Below the pieces are notes generated by a model. The model was not told the DNA's origin and searched no databases. It worked only from the letters and a program-made list of their open reading frames with translations. Positions 44,587 to 54,104 of a DNA stretch of 64,000 nt are shown here, one piece after another. The stretch is from DASSFG01 sp035547915 (lineage in GTDB: Bacteria > Planctomycetota > Planctomycetia > Pirellulales > JAICIG01). The DNA lies in assembly GCA_035547915.1 (NCBI GenBank), contig DASZTS010000086.1:1-64000 (forward strand). The letters are read 5' to 3'. The position numbers and the translations under genes were made by a program. The stretch's first letter is position 1; each line of letters starts with the position of its first letter.

Positions 44587-45999
44587 GTGAAACCCAAAGA
44601 GGTACTGGCTCTCTGCCGAGAAAAAGACGTCAAGGCAGTCGATCTGCGATTCATGGACTTCCCGGGACTCTGGCAGCACTTCACCATCCCGGTCAACAAG
44701 CTCGACGAGGACGTGTTTGAAGACGGCCTCGGTTTCGACGGTTCCAGCATTCGCGGCTGGCAGGCGATCAACGAAAGCGACATGATCCTGGTGCCGCAGC
44801 CCGAAACGGCCGTACTCGATCCGTTCACGGCGTTGCCCACGATCAGCATGGTCTGCAACATCCAGGATCCGATCACGCGCGAGGACTATTCGCGCGACCC
44901 GCGCAATGTGGCCCGCAAGGCGGTGAACTACTTGAAGAGCACGGGCATCGCCGACACGTGCTTCATCGGCCCCGAGGCCGAATTCTTCATCTTCGACGAC
45001 ATCCGCTTCGATGCCAGTGCCCACCAAGCCTTCTATCACATCGATAGCATCGAAGGCGAATGGAACCGGGGCCGTGTCGAAAGCCCCAACCTGGGGTACA
45101 AGCTGCGCCACAAGGAAGGTTACTTCCCGGTGCCGCCCGCCGACCAGTTGATGGACATCCGCAACGAGATGATGCAGACGATGATCGAGTGCGGCATGGA
45201 CGTCGAGGCGCAGCACCACGAGGTGGCTACCGCCGGCCAATGCGAGATCGACCTGCGCTTCCAGGATCTCGTGAAGATGGCCGACTACATGTGCTTGTAC
45301 AAGTACATCATCAAGAACGTCGCCAAGAAGTACAACAAGACGGTGACGTTCATGCCCAAGCCCCTCTACGGCGACAACGGCTCGGGCATGCATACTCACA
45401 TTTCGCTGTGGAAGCAGGGCGAACCCCTCTTCGCGGGCAGCGGGTATGCCGGATTGAGCGACATGGCGCTGCACGCCATCGGCGGTCTGTTGCGGCATGC
45501 TCCGTCGATCCTGGCCTTCTCGAACCCGACCACCAACAGCTACAAGCGCTTGGTGCCGGGCTACGAAGCGCCGGTCAATCTGGCCTACTCGCAACGGAAT
45601 CGCTCGGCCTCGTGCCGCATTCCGATGTACAGCCCCAGCCCGAAGGCGAAGCGGGTCGAGTTCCGCTGCCCCGACCCGAGCTGCAATCCCTACCTCTCGT
45701 TCTCGGCGATGCTGATGGCCGTGATCGACGGGATTCAGAACAAGATCAACCCGGGCGATCCGCTCGACAAGGACATCTACGACCTCTCGCCCGAAGAGCT
45801 GGCCGAGGTACCCAAGACTCCCGGCTCTCTCGACGAGGCACTCGACGCGTTGGAAAAGAACCACGCGTTCCTGTTGCGCGGCGACGTCTTCACCGAAGAC
45901 GTGATCAGCACCTGGGTCAAATACAAGCGAGAGAAGGAAGTCGATGCCATGCGGTTGCGTCCGCATCCGTACGAGTTCTGCCTCTACTACGACATTTAG
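44587..45999 (+). CDS. glnA: Glutamine synthetase, type I
   Basis: The enzyme makes glutamine from glutamate, ammonia and ATP. The 470-residue product matches the usual length of GSI. Signatures are DGLGFDGSSIRGWQ, IGPEAEFFIFD, CGMDVEAQHHEVATAGQCEIDLRF, MPKPLYGDNGSGMHTH, NRSASCRIP and RVEFRCPDPSCNPYL. The tyrosine in KDIYDLSPEE occupies the adenylylation site of the GSI-beta class, so regulation by adenylyltransferase is possible. The start GTG at 44587 has GAGG at good spacing and gives MKPKEVLALC; the longer frame is rejected. A palindromic repeat begins directly at its stop codon. Confidence 0.96.
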   Translation: MKPKEVLALCREKDVKAVDLRFMDFPGLWQHFTIPVNKLDEDVFEDGLGFDGSSIRGWQAINESDMILVPQPETAVLDPFTALPTISMVCNIQDPITREDYSRDPRNVARKAVNYLKSTGIADTCFIGPEAEFFIFDDIRFDASAHQAFYHIDSIEGEWNRGRVESPNLGYKLRHKEGYFPVPPADQLMDIRNEMMQTMIECGMDVEAQHHEVATAGQCEIDLRFQDLVKMADYMCLYKYIIKNVAKKYNKTVTFMPKPLYGDNGSGMHTHISLWKQGEPLFAGSGYAGLSDMALHAIGGLLRHAPSILAFSNPTTNSYKRLVPGYEAPVNLAYSQRNRSASCRIPMYSPSPKAKRVEFRCPDPSCNPYLSFSAMLMAVIDGIQNKINPGDPLDKDIYDLSPEELAEVPKTPGSLDEALDALEKNHAFLLRGDVFTEDVISTWVKYKREKEVDAMRLRPHPYEFCLYYDI

Positions 46000-46098
46000 G
46001 AGCAACCGACGAAACCGGATCGAGCTTCACAAAATCGGCGTTCCACCGTCGATTTTTGGCCCGCGGCGCTCCGGCTTCCAGGTTTTGTCAACCGCTCT
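45999..46098 (-). repeat. Palindromic intergenic repeat, full copy, inverted orientation
   Basis: The 100 bp match the reverse complement of 38767-38867 at nearly all positions, including the CAACCGAC-AAACCGG arm, the AAAATCGGCG inner stem and the GGCGCTCCGGCTTCC block. It begins at the last base of the glnA stop codon. Here it may help end glnA transcription or stabilise the mRNA 3' end. Confidence 0.8.
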
Positions 46099-46152
46099 CA
46101 GCGGCCCTGGGTACGAAAACTAGCGCCGCACACAATAGTCGAAACCATGATT

Positions 46153-46188
46153 CCGGGCTGGTGGCTTAGGCCGCCGGCCCGGTTTCTT
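46153..46188. terminator. Terminator-like hairpin between glnA and msrA
   Basis: A 13-bp stem pairs CCGGGCTGGTGGC with GCCGCCGGCCCGG (two G-U pairs) around the loop TTAG. It is followed by TTTCTT and preceded by an A-rich stretch, so it could work for the convergent genes on both sides. Confidence 0.6.
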
Positions 46189-46270
46189 GCGCCGGTTTGT
46201 GGCTACGCGATCTGCGATGCTTTATTCATCAATCGCGTCTTCGGCCAGACTTCGCGCCGCCATCGGTCGG

Positions 46271-47032
46271 CTATTCGGCACTTTCGCTCTGCGCCGGGTC
46301 TTTCAGCTTCTCGCGAAAGACCTTCTTCACCTTGCTTACCTTGGGACGGATGACCGCCATGCAGTAGGGCTGACTCTTGTTCAGGTTGTAATAATCTTGG
46401 TGGTTTTGCTCGGCCGGGTAGAACTCCGAGAATTCCGTGATCTCGGTGACGATCGGCTTGCGGAAGGCGTGCTCCTCTTCGAGCTTTTTCTTGTAATGCT
46501 CCGCCAACTCCTTCTGCCGCGGAGTGTGGTAGAAGATCGCGGAGCGGTATTGGGTGCCGACGTCGTTCCCTTGGCGGTTGAGCGTGGTCGGGTCGTGCGT
46601 TTCCCAGAACACCTCGAGCAGTTCGGGGTAGGCGATCTCGTTGGGATCGAACGTGATCTGGATCACTTCGGCGTGGCCGGTCTCGCCGGTGCAAACCTGC
46701 TTGTATGTGGGGTTCTCGGTGATGCCACCGCTATAGCCGGAGACGACGGAGCGGACTCCCTTGAGCTGCTGAAACACGGCCTCGCTGCACCAGAAGCAGC
46801 CGCTGCCGAAGGTGGCTTTCTCAAGCCCACGGGAACCTGTCTGGGCGGCCGACTCGGTTGACTCGTCCATCTTCTTCTCCTGGGCTTGCTTTTGATCGCG
46901 ATCCGATTTCGTACCTGTCGCGGGCTTCTTGGCGCGCGGTGCCTTGGCGGCCACCAGCGCGGTCGCCGAGATCGCTACCAGAACACCGCCGACGACCGTT
47001 GCCACGACGGCGCCACGTGTGACCACCGGCAT
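46271..47032 (-). CDS. msrA: Peptide methionine sulfoxide reductase MsrA with membrane/export leader
   Basis: MsrA repairs methionine-S-sulfoxide in proteins. The catalytic motif GSGCFWC puts the reactive cysteine at 79. Other family segments are VVSGYSGGITENPTY, TGHAEVIQITFDP, FWETHDPTTLNRQGNDVGTQYRSAIFYH and FYPAEQNHQDYY. Ahead of the domain is a 70-residue extension with a hydrophobic segment (AVVATVVGGVLVAISATALVAA) and a Lys/Glu-rich linker, so the enzyme is probably exported or membrane-anchored. I start at MPVVTRG. Confidence 0.95.
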   Translation of the reverse strand: MPVVTRGAVVATVVGGVLVAISATALVAAKAPRAKKPATGTKSDRDQKQAQEKKMDESTESAAQTGSRGLEKATFGSGCFWCSEAVFQQLKGVRSVVSGYSGGITENPTYKQVCTGETGHAEVIQITFDPNEIAYPELLEVFWETHDPTTLNRQGNDVGTQYRSAIFYHTPRQKELAEHYKKKLEEEHAFRKPIVTEITEFSEFYPAEQNHQDYYNLNKSQPYCMAVIRPKVSKVKKVFREKLKDPAQSESAE

Positions 47033-47239
47033 GATTCGCCTCTGCTGAGTTGGTTTGGTGGGCTCACCGAGCAAACAACCACAGCGCATTGTATGCAGCG
47101 AGCGGCGCGGTGCCAAATTCGTGTCGAGCCTCGCCGCCTGGTGCGCCTGTGCCGGTCGGAGCGAATGACCGGCGATGGCATCGCCTGGTGCAGTCGACTA
47201 TGATTGCAGCCTTCGCACCCTTCTCCTTCGGCGCCAGCC

Positions 47240-48892
47240 ATGCTCGGATCGTTCTTGCTCTTGGCCGAGGCCGGCGAATTGCCGCTCGATTGGTTGGATT
47301 TTACCGTCCTCGTGGGGAGCGTGCTCGCGGTGGCGGCCTATGGCATGTACATGGGCCGGCGCGAGGAAGGGACCGCGGACTATTTTTTGGCCGGACGTAG
47401 CGTGGCCTGGTGGGCGGTGGCCGGTTCCATCTTCGGTACCAACGTCAGCTCGCACCATCTCGTCGGCATGATGGGCGCCGGGCTGAAAGAAGGGTTCGCC
47501 CAGGCTAATTTTGAATTCGGAGCCATCTGCGGGTTGTTGATGCTGTGCTATTTCTTTCTGCCGCTCTATCGGCGGATGGGAGTCTATACGCTCAGCGAAT
47601 ATCTGGGACGCCGTTACGACGACCGCAGCCGGTTTCTCTATTCGGTCACCAACATGGCCTTTCTGCTCATCCAACTCTGCGGCACGCTGATTCTGGGCGC
47701 GATCACCATCGAAGAATTGACCCGCGGCTCGCCCTACGCGGTCAGCTATGGCGCGGCCGTCTGGGGAATCTCGCTCGTGGCGGCTGCGTACACCGGTTTC
47801 GGCGGGCTCAAGGCAGTCATTTATACCGACGTCATCCAGAGCGTCCTCTTACTGGTGGGTGCCGGCGTGATCGCGGTACTGGCCATCTCTCATCCGAACG
47901 TGGGCGGCATCTCGGGCCTATTGGCCAAGGAACCGGAAAAGTTCCACGTGTTCTTCCCGGCCGACCATCGTGAGCTTCCCTGGACGGGCGTGCTCACGGG
48001 ATTGATGATCTTGCACTTCTATTATTGGGGCACCAATCAGTTCATGGTGCAGCGGGCGCTCGGTGCCAAGACCGGCTGGGACGGGCGGATGGGCATCATC
48101 GCGGCCGGATTCTTCAAGCTGCTGATTCCCTTCCTGTGCATCGTGCCCGGCATGGCCGCCGGGTACATTCTGACCATCGATCCGCAGACGCAGAGCGATA
48201 CGGCATTCGCCGGGCTTACGCGGCAATTGCTCCCGATGGGTTATGGCCTGGTGGGTCTGGTGATGGCCGGGCTGGTGGGCGCCATCCTTTCGACCGTCGA
48301 TTCGATGATGAACTCGACGGCCACGTTATTCACCTTCGATATTTATCAGAAGTACGTCGATCCCCGTGCGCCGGAGCAGCGTCTGATCTGGGTGGGACGT
48401 GCGGCGATGGCCGCGCTCGTGGGCGTGGCCATTTGGCTGTCGCTGGTATTTCGGCAGACCGAGCAAGGAGGCCGCAGCATCTTCTTGGTGATGGCGGACT
48501 ACAACGCCTACCTGGTGCCCGGCGTGTTGATCGCGTTCCTCGCCGGCATCTTCCAGGCCAACGTCACGGCCACCGGTTCGTTCGCCTGCATTCTCACGGG
48601 GCCGATCGCCTCCGTCCTGCTCGAGCGGACCGCGAAGCACGGCTTCGACCACGATCTACAGGCCTTCCACCGCGCCGGTTTGGCCGCTGCCATCAGTTAC
48701 CTGGTACTCGTGGCGGTGAGTTGGATCTATCGCAGCGAGCGCAGCGACGAGAACGAGCAGTATCTGTGGTGGCGTTATCGCCGCGGGGGCGACGACGGCG
48801 AGCTTGTCCCGCGCCGCTGGTGGCAACGCGACGGATACTGGGCGGTGCTGCTCGCGGCGGCGACGGTCGCCATGTGTTGCTACTTCGCTTGA
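47240..48892 (+). CDS. Sodium:solute symporter (SSS/SLC5 family)
   Basis: The integral membrane protein of about 550 residues has twelve or more hydrophobic segments. SSS signatures are GREEG-TADYFLAGRSVAWWAV with GTNVSSHHLVGMMG in the first helices, TLSEYLGRRYD, GFGGLKAVIYTDVIQ, and GLVGAILSTVDSMMNSTATLFT of the sodium site. These transporters import sugars, myo-inositol or organic acids with Na+. The substrate cannot be read from the sequence. I use the ATG at 47240; a TTG at 47204 would add 12 residues. Confidence 0.92.
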   Translation: MLGSFLLLAEAGELPLDWLDFTVLVGSVLAVAAYGMYMGRREEGTADYFLAGRSVAWWAVAGSIFGTNVSSHHLVGMMGAGLKEGFAQANFEFGAICGLLMLCYFFLPLYRRMGVYTLSEYLGRRYDDRSRFLYSVTNMAFLLIQLCGTLILGAITIEELTRGSPYAVSYGAAVWGISLVAAAYTGFGGLKAVIYTDVIQSVLLLVGAGVIAVLAISHPNVGGISGLLAKEPEKFHVFFPADHRELPWTGVLTGLMILHFYYWGTNQFMVQRALGAKTGWDGRMGIIAAGFFKLLIPFLCIVPGMAAGYILTIDPQTQSDTAFAGLTRQLLPMGYGLVGLVMAGLVGAILSTVDSMMNSTATLFTFDIYQKYVDPRAPEQRLIWVGRAAMAALVGVAIWLSLVFRQTEQGGRSIFLVMADYNAYLVPGVLIAFLAGIFQANVTATGSFACILTGPIASVLLERTAKHGFDHDLQAFHRAGLAAAISYLVLVAVSWIYRSERSDENEQYLWWRYRRGGDDGELVPRRWWQRDGYWAVLLAAATVAMCCYFA

Positions 48893-49728
48893 GCCGGAGT
48901 CGCGTTCACATTCAAGATCGGCTCGGGCACATCGACCGCGATGCCCTCGGCGGGGATCGGTAGCTGCAAGGTCCAGAGCACGGCCTGACCGACCAGGCGG
49001 CGATACGCTTCGTGCCGCCAGTTGTCGTGAAAGTGCAGCCCGCTGAAACCGAACGATCGGCCGCCGGTTGGTCGCTGCCAGGCCCAAGCCACCGTCTCTT
49101 CCCGATCTTCGATACGGACGCTGATCAACGGTTGGATCGCTTCGCGCGGCTCCGCAAACTTCAGGCGATAGTAAAACTCGTCGCGAACCTTGAGCGGCCC
49201 AATGGCCGTCAGAATCGGGTGCTTGGGGGCAGCGATCTGCCATTCCGTTTCGATCACCGCATAACGCCGATCCGGCCCTCCGTGGCAACCGCCCGCCAGG
49301 CGGAGCATGGATTCGATGTTCGCGGCGTCCTTGGTGCCCATCGCCCAATGCAGTACGACGACCCCGCCCCCGCGCGCGACGAGCCGCGAGAAGGCCTCTT
49401 GCCGGCGCGGATCGGCGTTCAGCCACGCGGCACCTTCCGAAAGAAACAGCGCGCAACCGTCGGCGTCGGCCAGTTTCCGCGGCCCGTCCGACCACGGCTC
49501 ATCGGCCCGTTCGCGGCGCACGTCCAGATTCGGAATCGGCTTCAAAATGGCTTCGAGAACCGCCACGCCAGGTAGATATTCGTGTGTCGTAGGTGGATGA
49601 TTGTCTGGCGATTGACCGAGCAAGAGCAATCGCTTCGGACGAGGATTCTCGGCCGCCACGGGTCCGCTACGTAACAACAGTCCGAGCGCGGCAACGTGGC
49701 AAACCAAGAACAATCGGGAGTAATTCAT
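48880..49728 (-). CDS. Secreted ThuA-like protein
   Basis: After a signal peptide (MNYSRLFLVCHVAALGLLL), the protein has the class I glutamine-amidotransferase-like fold of ThuA. Elements are KRLLLLGQSPDNHPPTTHEY, ADGCALFLSEGAAW, VARGGGVVVLHWAMG and GFSGLHFHDNW. ThuA-type proteins are often found near sugar metabolism genes in planctomycetes, though activity is uncertain. The 3' end overlaps the convergent symporter gene by 13 bp, and a shared function in carbohydrate use is possible. Confidence 0.85.
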   Translation of the reverse strand: MNYSRLFLVCHVAALGLLLRSGPVAAENPRPKRLLLLGQSPDNHPPTTHEYLPGVAVLEAILKPIPNLDVRRERADEPWSDGPRKLADADGCALFLSEGAAWLNADPRRQEAFSRLVARGGGVVVLHWAMGTKDAANIESMLRLAGGCHGGPDRRYAVIETEWQIAAPKHPILTAIGPLKVRDEFYYRLKFAEPREAIQPLISVRIEDREETVAWAWQRPTGGRSFGFSGLHFHDNWRHEAYRRLVGQAVLWTLQLPIPAEGIAVDVPEPILNVNATPAQAK

Positions 49729-49784
49729 AACCGGCCTCAGGCTGGAAGCACGTTTTGAGCGGCGGCGTGGCGTCGCGATCGGAA

Positions 49785-50618
49785 CTAGCTGTTCGACGAC
49801 ATCGCGTCCAACAAGATACGGTTCAACTCGCGGATGCTGTAACGCGATCGCCCCAGCCCCCAACTCTGGTCCTGAATCGAAAGATCAACGTCGGCGAAGA
49901 TGAAATCTTCTCGGTGCCGCCGGCTGCGGACGACGATCTCGCCGTAGGGGTCGACAATATAACTGTCGCCGTAGCCGACCCCGTCGTAGCGGGTGATGGC
50001 GGCTTCCTTGCCCGGCACCACGTTGTTGCCGCGCACGAAGTAGACGCAGTTCTCCACGGCTCGCGCCACATGGTCGGCTCGCACGTGTTGAAAGTGCCCG
50101 ATGAGCCCTTCCTTGGCGATGTAATTGAAGTGCGGCGCGAAGATGATGCGGGCGCCCTTGAGCGCGAGGATACGGCTCGGCTCGATGTATCCGCCGTCGG
50201 CGCAGATGACCACGCCGAATTTCACGCCATTCCGCTCGAACACCGGAAAATCGCGCCCCTGCTTGTAGATCGGCTCGTAGGCAAAGCATTTGCTGTAGGT
50301 GCCCAGCAAGTGGCCCTTATGGGCAACAAGCGCCGTGTTGTAGAGATCGGGTCCGCGCAACTCGTTGAAGCCGACGATGAACGTGGCTTCGAAGCGGGCC
50401 GTTTGATCGAGGACGCGCATCATCCGCGGCGAGTCGACCGCAAACGCGTTCTTGCGGGCGAGCTCCTCGGTGTCGGGATAACCCGTCAAAAAACTTTCCG
50501 GAAAGCAGACGATTTCTATTCTGTCTCCATCGGCTCGCTCCAGTCCCGCCACTACCTGAGAGAGGTTGCCGTCGAAGTCGTCGTAATTCGCCGCAAGTTG
50601 ACAGTGTCCGATGCGCAT
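49785..50618 (-). CDS. Nitrilase-superfamily carbon-nitrogen hydrolase
   Basis: The 277-residue enzyme has the complete Glu-Lys-Cys triad: Glu41 (FPESFLTGY), Lys110 (GTYSKCFAYEP) and Cys139 (VVICADGGY). Such enzymes hydrolyse amides, ureides or nitriles. The second glutamate segment EGLIGHFQHVRADH and the N-x-x-Y-F-V-R segment (ENCVYFVRGN) fit the family. The substrate cannot be predicted by eye. It is separate from the neighbouring minus-strand genes by 137 bp or less. Confidence 0.9.
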   Translation of the reverse strand: MRIGHCQLAANYDDFDGNLSQVVAGLERADGDRIEIVCFPESFLTGYPDTEELARKNAFAVDSPRMMRVLDQTARFEATFIVGFNELRGPDLYNTALVAHKGHLLGTYSKCFAYEPIYKQGRDFPVFERNGVKFGVVICADGGYIEPSRILALKGARIIFAPHFNYIAKEGLIGHFQHVRADHVARAVENCVYFVRGNNVVPGKEAAITRYDGVGYGDSYIVDPYGEIVVRSRRHREDFIFADVDLSIQDQSWGLGRSRYSIRELNRILLDAMSSNS

Positions 50619-50755
50619 GGGCCTACCTCGGGGTGGAACGAGCCCGGTACGGGCCGATCGGTGCGATCTCGACGATCCCGTGCACGAACCGGTTTTGGCC
50701 GAGTTCCTAGCGAATGTTTCCGGCGATTATCGCCGACCGCCGAACAGTGAGCAAA

Positions 50756-51625
50756 TCAGGCGGTTTCTTCCCTGCGGGGCGGGGCGAGCTGTTCGACCAC
50801 ACCCGCCAGAAAGCGCGCCAGACGGTCGGAAAAGACGAGGGCATCCTGCTTGAGGTTGAGCATGTCCTTGATGCTGGACGGGCGGCGGAAGATTGCCCCG
50901 GCGGCGGCGCCGAATCGTGCGGCATTCGTTTTCTGGCGGGCGAGGGCTTCCACGTCGGGCGGGAGCGCGTCGTCGACCGCGTCGCTGATGATGCGGACGT
51001 TCAGAAAACGGGTCTTGGCCTGCCGGCAAACCTCGCCCACGGCCCACGATTCCATGTCGACGGCCAAGGCCCCCGTCTGGTTGCCCAGCGCTTCCTTGTC
51101 CTCGGGGCGATACAAGATGTTGGTGGTCGTCGCGCAGGCCCCGACGTGTAGATGCTTATTGTTGGCCGTGATGGCCGGATCGAGCTTCAGATCGATCGCC
51201 AAGCGTCGGCCCGTACCATCGACCAGAGCATCGGCCATCACGATGTCGCCACGTTTGAGACGCCGATCGAGCCCGCCGGCAAAACCGGCCGAGACGACCC
51301 AGGCCGGCTTATGCCCCGCGATGAGCGCTTGCGTGCCCGCCGCGGCCGAAAGTTGCCCAATGCCGGTCTCGATGGCTACCACGCCACGGCGGCGCAGGCT
51401 GCCCGAGTGCAGCTTGACGCCGGCGGCATGGGTGACGACGATCCCTTCGAGCAGATCTTCGAAGCCACCTGCTTCGATCCCCAGAGCGAATACGACTCCG
51501 ACGTCGCACGGGCGGGCTGGTTCAGCCGGCGTTGCGCCCTGCCCTTGCGCGGCCGTTCGCAATGCTTCGGACGCCGACTGGCGAACCTGCTGCTGGATCC
51601 AGGCACGAACGAAGGCTTGCCACAC
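50756..51625 (-). CDS. MTA/SAH nucleosidase-like phosphorylase-superfamily protein
   Basis: The protein of 289 residues matches the purine nucleoside phosphorylase/MTAN fold, with CDVGVVFALGIEAGGF, GVVAIETGIGQLSAAAGTQALI, VVSAGFAGGLD, GDIVMADALVD and the substrate-site segment ALAVDMESWAVGEVC. The Asp of the catalytic IISDAVDD is present. A roughly 40-residue N-terminal extension precedes the domain. It may recycle S-adenosylhomocysteine or methylthioadenosine, or a hopanoid-type nucleoside. The start is GTG. It begins 9 bp from the end of the upstream metallopeptidase-like gene. Confidence 0.85.
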   Translation of the reverse strand: MWQAFVRAWIQQQVRQSASEALRTAAQGQGATPAEPARPCDVGVVFALGIEAGGFEDLLEGIVVTHAAGVKLHSGSLRRRGVVAIETGIGQLSAAAGTQALIAGHKPAWVVSAGFAGGLDRRLKRGDIVMADALVDGTGRRLAIDLKLDPAITANNKHLHVGACATTTNILYRPEDKEALGNQTGALAVDMESWAVGEVCRQAKTRFLNVRIISDAVDDALPPDVEALARQKTNAARFGAAAGAIFRRPSSIKDMLNLKQDALVFSDRLARFLAGVVEQLAPPRREETA

Positions 51626-51634
51626 CGGCTGACC

Positions 51635-52333
51635 TCACCGACGCTTGGCATGTCGGCGTCGAACGGGGTCGCGGCGGGCTGCACGCGTCGGTCCGTAGCC
51701 ATACCGGATCGCAAACCATTCGGCAAACCGCTCGCGATCGATCTGCCGCGAATTGCGGTTGTCCAGCAGATGGCCCAGTTCGTGGATGAGAATGTTGTTG
51801 CGGTAGAAGTTCTTGATGCTGTCTTCCGTCCAGACCAGATTCCAAGAGTGCGGCGACTCCTGCACCCAGTCTCCGCCGTACATCCGCGCTTCGTTGGCCT
51901 GATTTGGCTTGGGAGGCTGATGGTAGCGCTCGACCAGGTCGGTTTCGATCGGATAGAGATAGATCGCCGAGCCCCACTGCATGCCGTAACAGGGGAACCC
52001 CTGCTTCTTGCGAGTCATCCGGCTCAACTGCACCACTTCCAACGTACGCGTGAACTCAACCGGCAATTCGGCCAAACGCTGACGGATCTCGTTCGGCGTG
52101 AGCACGTGCCGATAACCTTCGCCCGGCGCTTGCACGATGATGCGATAGGCCCGCCCATCCTCGCGCGGCTCGTGCCAATCTTCCGGCGGGACGAAGGGCA
52201 GCTTCTCGTTCGACTGGCCACCGCGCGCACGATTGCTCAACGGCGCCGTCCACGTCACGGACCGATTGTAGGCGACGGGCTTCAACGGGCGCGCGATTCT
52301 GCCCCCTGCATTGAGCAAACGCTTGTGGCTCAT
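51635..52333 (-). CDS. Putative zinc metallopeptidase-like protein (HELGH)
   Basis: The 232-residue protein has NILIHELGHLLDNRNSRQID followed by RERFAEWFAIRYGYG, a zincin-type HExxH with a downstream acidic helix. It lacks a signal peptide at the chosen start. I use the ATG at 52333, which has AGGAG just upstream; the frame is open for another 72 codons. The Pro-rich middle part matches no family that I recognise. It shares a strand and close spacing with the nucleosidase-like gene. Confidence 0.65.
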   Translation of the reverse strand: MSHKRLLNAGGRIARPLKPVAYNRSVTWTAPLSNRARGGQSNEKLPFVPPEDWHEPREDGRAYRIIVQAPGEGYRHVLTPNEIRQRLAELPVEFTRTLEVVQLSRMTRKKQGFPCYGMQWGSAIYLYPIETDLVERYHQPPKPNQANEARMYGGDWVQESPHSWNLVWTEDSIKNFYRNNILIHELGHLLDNRNSRQIDRERFAEWFAIRYGYGPTRAARRDPVRRRHAKRR

Positions 52334-52586
52334 GTGACTCCTCGGAATGACGGCCGACGGTTGTTTCGCCGGTCTGCGGCTGCCGGAGAACTCCGACAAT
52401 TCCATCGTAGGAAGACCGCAAACGAGAAAACAAGTGAACACCGCAAGTGGCTTGGGCGTATGCACTTGCGTCATCGATAGACGGCTGGGCAAGCCGTTGC
52501 GCGATGCGGCAACTGGCGCAAACTGAGACGGGCCGCCGAGTTGGGGCATATCCCCGAATCTGTCCCGGCCGGCCCGGCCTAAAATA

Positions 52587-54104
52587 TCACCCGTAGGTGA
52601 TGAACAGGAGGATCAGGCTCATTCCGACGATCAACCCGACCGTGCCGAGGCCGATGATGGCCCACGTCGGAAGTCTTTTAATCGCAGAGATTTGCGAATC
52701 GCCTGGCCGCTTGCGCGCCATCCGGCCGACGATCGTGGCGCCGGCATCGTCGACATTGATGGCAAATTCATCCAGGGCGGTCAGCGGCTTGGCAACGAGG
52801 ATCTTTTTAGTTTTCTTGCTGCCGTCCCCCTTAGAACTATCGCCCGCGGCCGATTTCTTCGATGTGCTATCGCCGGCCAGTACCTGCTGCGCGGGGCCCT
52901 TGATGGTCTGCCGCGGCAGATCGGACGCCGTATCGGTGAAGGCTTCGTTCAGCCGCCGCGCCGTGGGAAGTGGTTTGGCGGGGCGCGCGGCGGGCGCCGC
53001 CGCCTTGCCGTTTTCTTTCGCGGAAGACGATTCGGGCGATCGGAGCGAAACGACCTTCGCGTTTCCGCCGGAAGTGGCCAACCAACCCGCCAGGGCCTCG
53101 GCCACTTCCGTCGCCGTTTGATAGCGCTTGTCGGGCGACTTCGCCATCATTCGCTGACAGATGGCCACGACCGCCGCCGGTGCCCCGCGCCGCTCTTTGG
53201 CGATGCTCGTCGGCTCGGACGTCTGATGCTTCATCAAACGCTGGGGCAAAGTGCCGTCCGGGAAGGGCGGATGTCCCGTGAGAGCGAAGTAGAAGGTGCA
53301 TCCAAGGCTGTAGATATCGGCTCGCGTGTCGACGCGGTGGCTGTTGATCGCCTGCTCGGGGGCCAGGTAATCGGCGGTGCCCAGCACGTTTTCGTCATGG
53401 GCGATCGTCAGCGAAGCCTGCGTATCGTCGGTGAACCTGGCCAATCCCAGGTCGAGCACTTTGACGGTACCTTGCAGGTCGATCAACAAGTTGGCCGGCT
53501 TGATATCGCGATGGATCAGGTTCATCTTGTGGGCATGCGCCAGCCCGTCGGCCGCCTGGCGGATGTAGTCGGCCGCCAGTTCGAAGGGGAGCACGCCCTG
53601 CGATTTCACCAGCTTTTGCAGGTCTTGTCCTTGCACGAACTCCATCACCAGGTAGTGCGTGTCGCCCTGGTTGTCGACGTCGTAGGCCCGAACGATGTTG
53701 GGATGGTCGAGCGACGCGGCGGCGCGGGCCTCGCGGTAGAAACGGGCCAGGTACGACGAATCGTGCACACGCTGGGTCGGCAGCACCTTGATCGCCACCC
53801 GACGTTGCATATTGATATGCTCGGCCAGGTAGACCGCGCTCATGCCGCCCGTGCCGAGGTGGTCGAGCAGCTTGTACTTGCCGAGGAAGAACCCCTTGTG
53901 GCGGCCTTCCAGAAGCTTATCGCACTGCCATTGGGTGAGCAGGCCGGCATCACGCAATTGGCGGGCCACCGCTTTCGGCTCTTCCAGGCTGCCCTTGCCG
54001 GACCGACTTTCGATCACCGCGAGCGCCTTGGCGAGTTGGTCTTTGTCGACCAGGTCGCTGCGCCGTACGAAATCGACAAAGGTGTCAGCTTTCAGATTCG
54101 CCAT
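52587..54104 (-). CDS. Membrane-anchored Ser/Thr kinase with DLG motif
   Basis: The protein has 505 residues. An N-terminal segment (1-70) of the kind that precedes many planctomycete kinases (RQLRDAGLLTQWQCDKLLEG) is followed by the kinase at about 76-340, with GTGGMSAV at 84-91, Lys106, HRDIKPAN at 198-205 and DLG at 218-220 in place of DFG. The activation segment has GTADYLAPEQ. A Lys/Ser/Ala-rich linker leads to a single transmembrane helix at the C-terminus (AIIGLGTVGLIVGMSLILLF), so the kinase faces the cytoplasm. I start at MANLKADTF. Confidence 0.93.
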   Translation of the reverse strand: MANLKADTFVDFVRRSDLVDKDQLAKALAVIESRSGKGSLEEPKAVARQLRDAGLLTQWQCDKLLEGRHKGFFLGKYKLLDHLGTGGMSAVYLAEHINMQRRVAIKVLPTQRVHDSSYLARFYREARAAASLDHPNIVRAYDVDNQGDTHYLVMEFVQGQDLQKLVKSQGVLPFELAADYIRQAADGLAHAHKMNLIHRDIKPANLLIDLQGTVKVLDLGLARFTDDTQASLTIAHDENVLGTADYLAPEQAINSHRVDTRADIYSLGCTFYFALTGHPPFPDGTLPQRLMKHQTSEPTSIAKERRGAPAAVVAICQRMMAKSPDKRYQTATEVAEALAGWLATSGGNAKVVSLRSPESSSAKENGKAAAPAARPAKPLPTARRLNEAFTDTASDLPRQTIKGPAQQVLAGDSTSKKSAAGDSSKGDGSKKTKKILVAKPLTALDEFAINVDDAGATIVGRMARKRPGDSQISAIKRLPTWAIIGLGTVGLIVGMSLILLFITYG

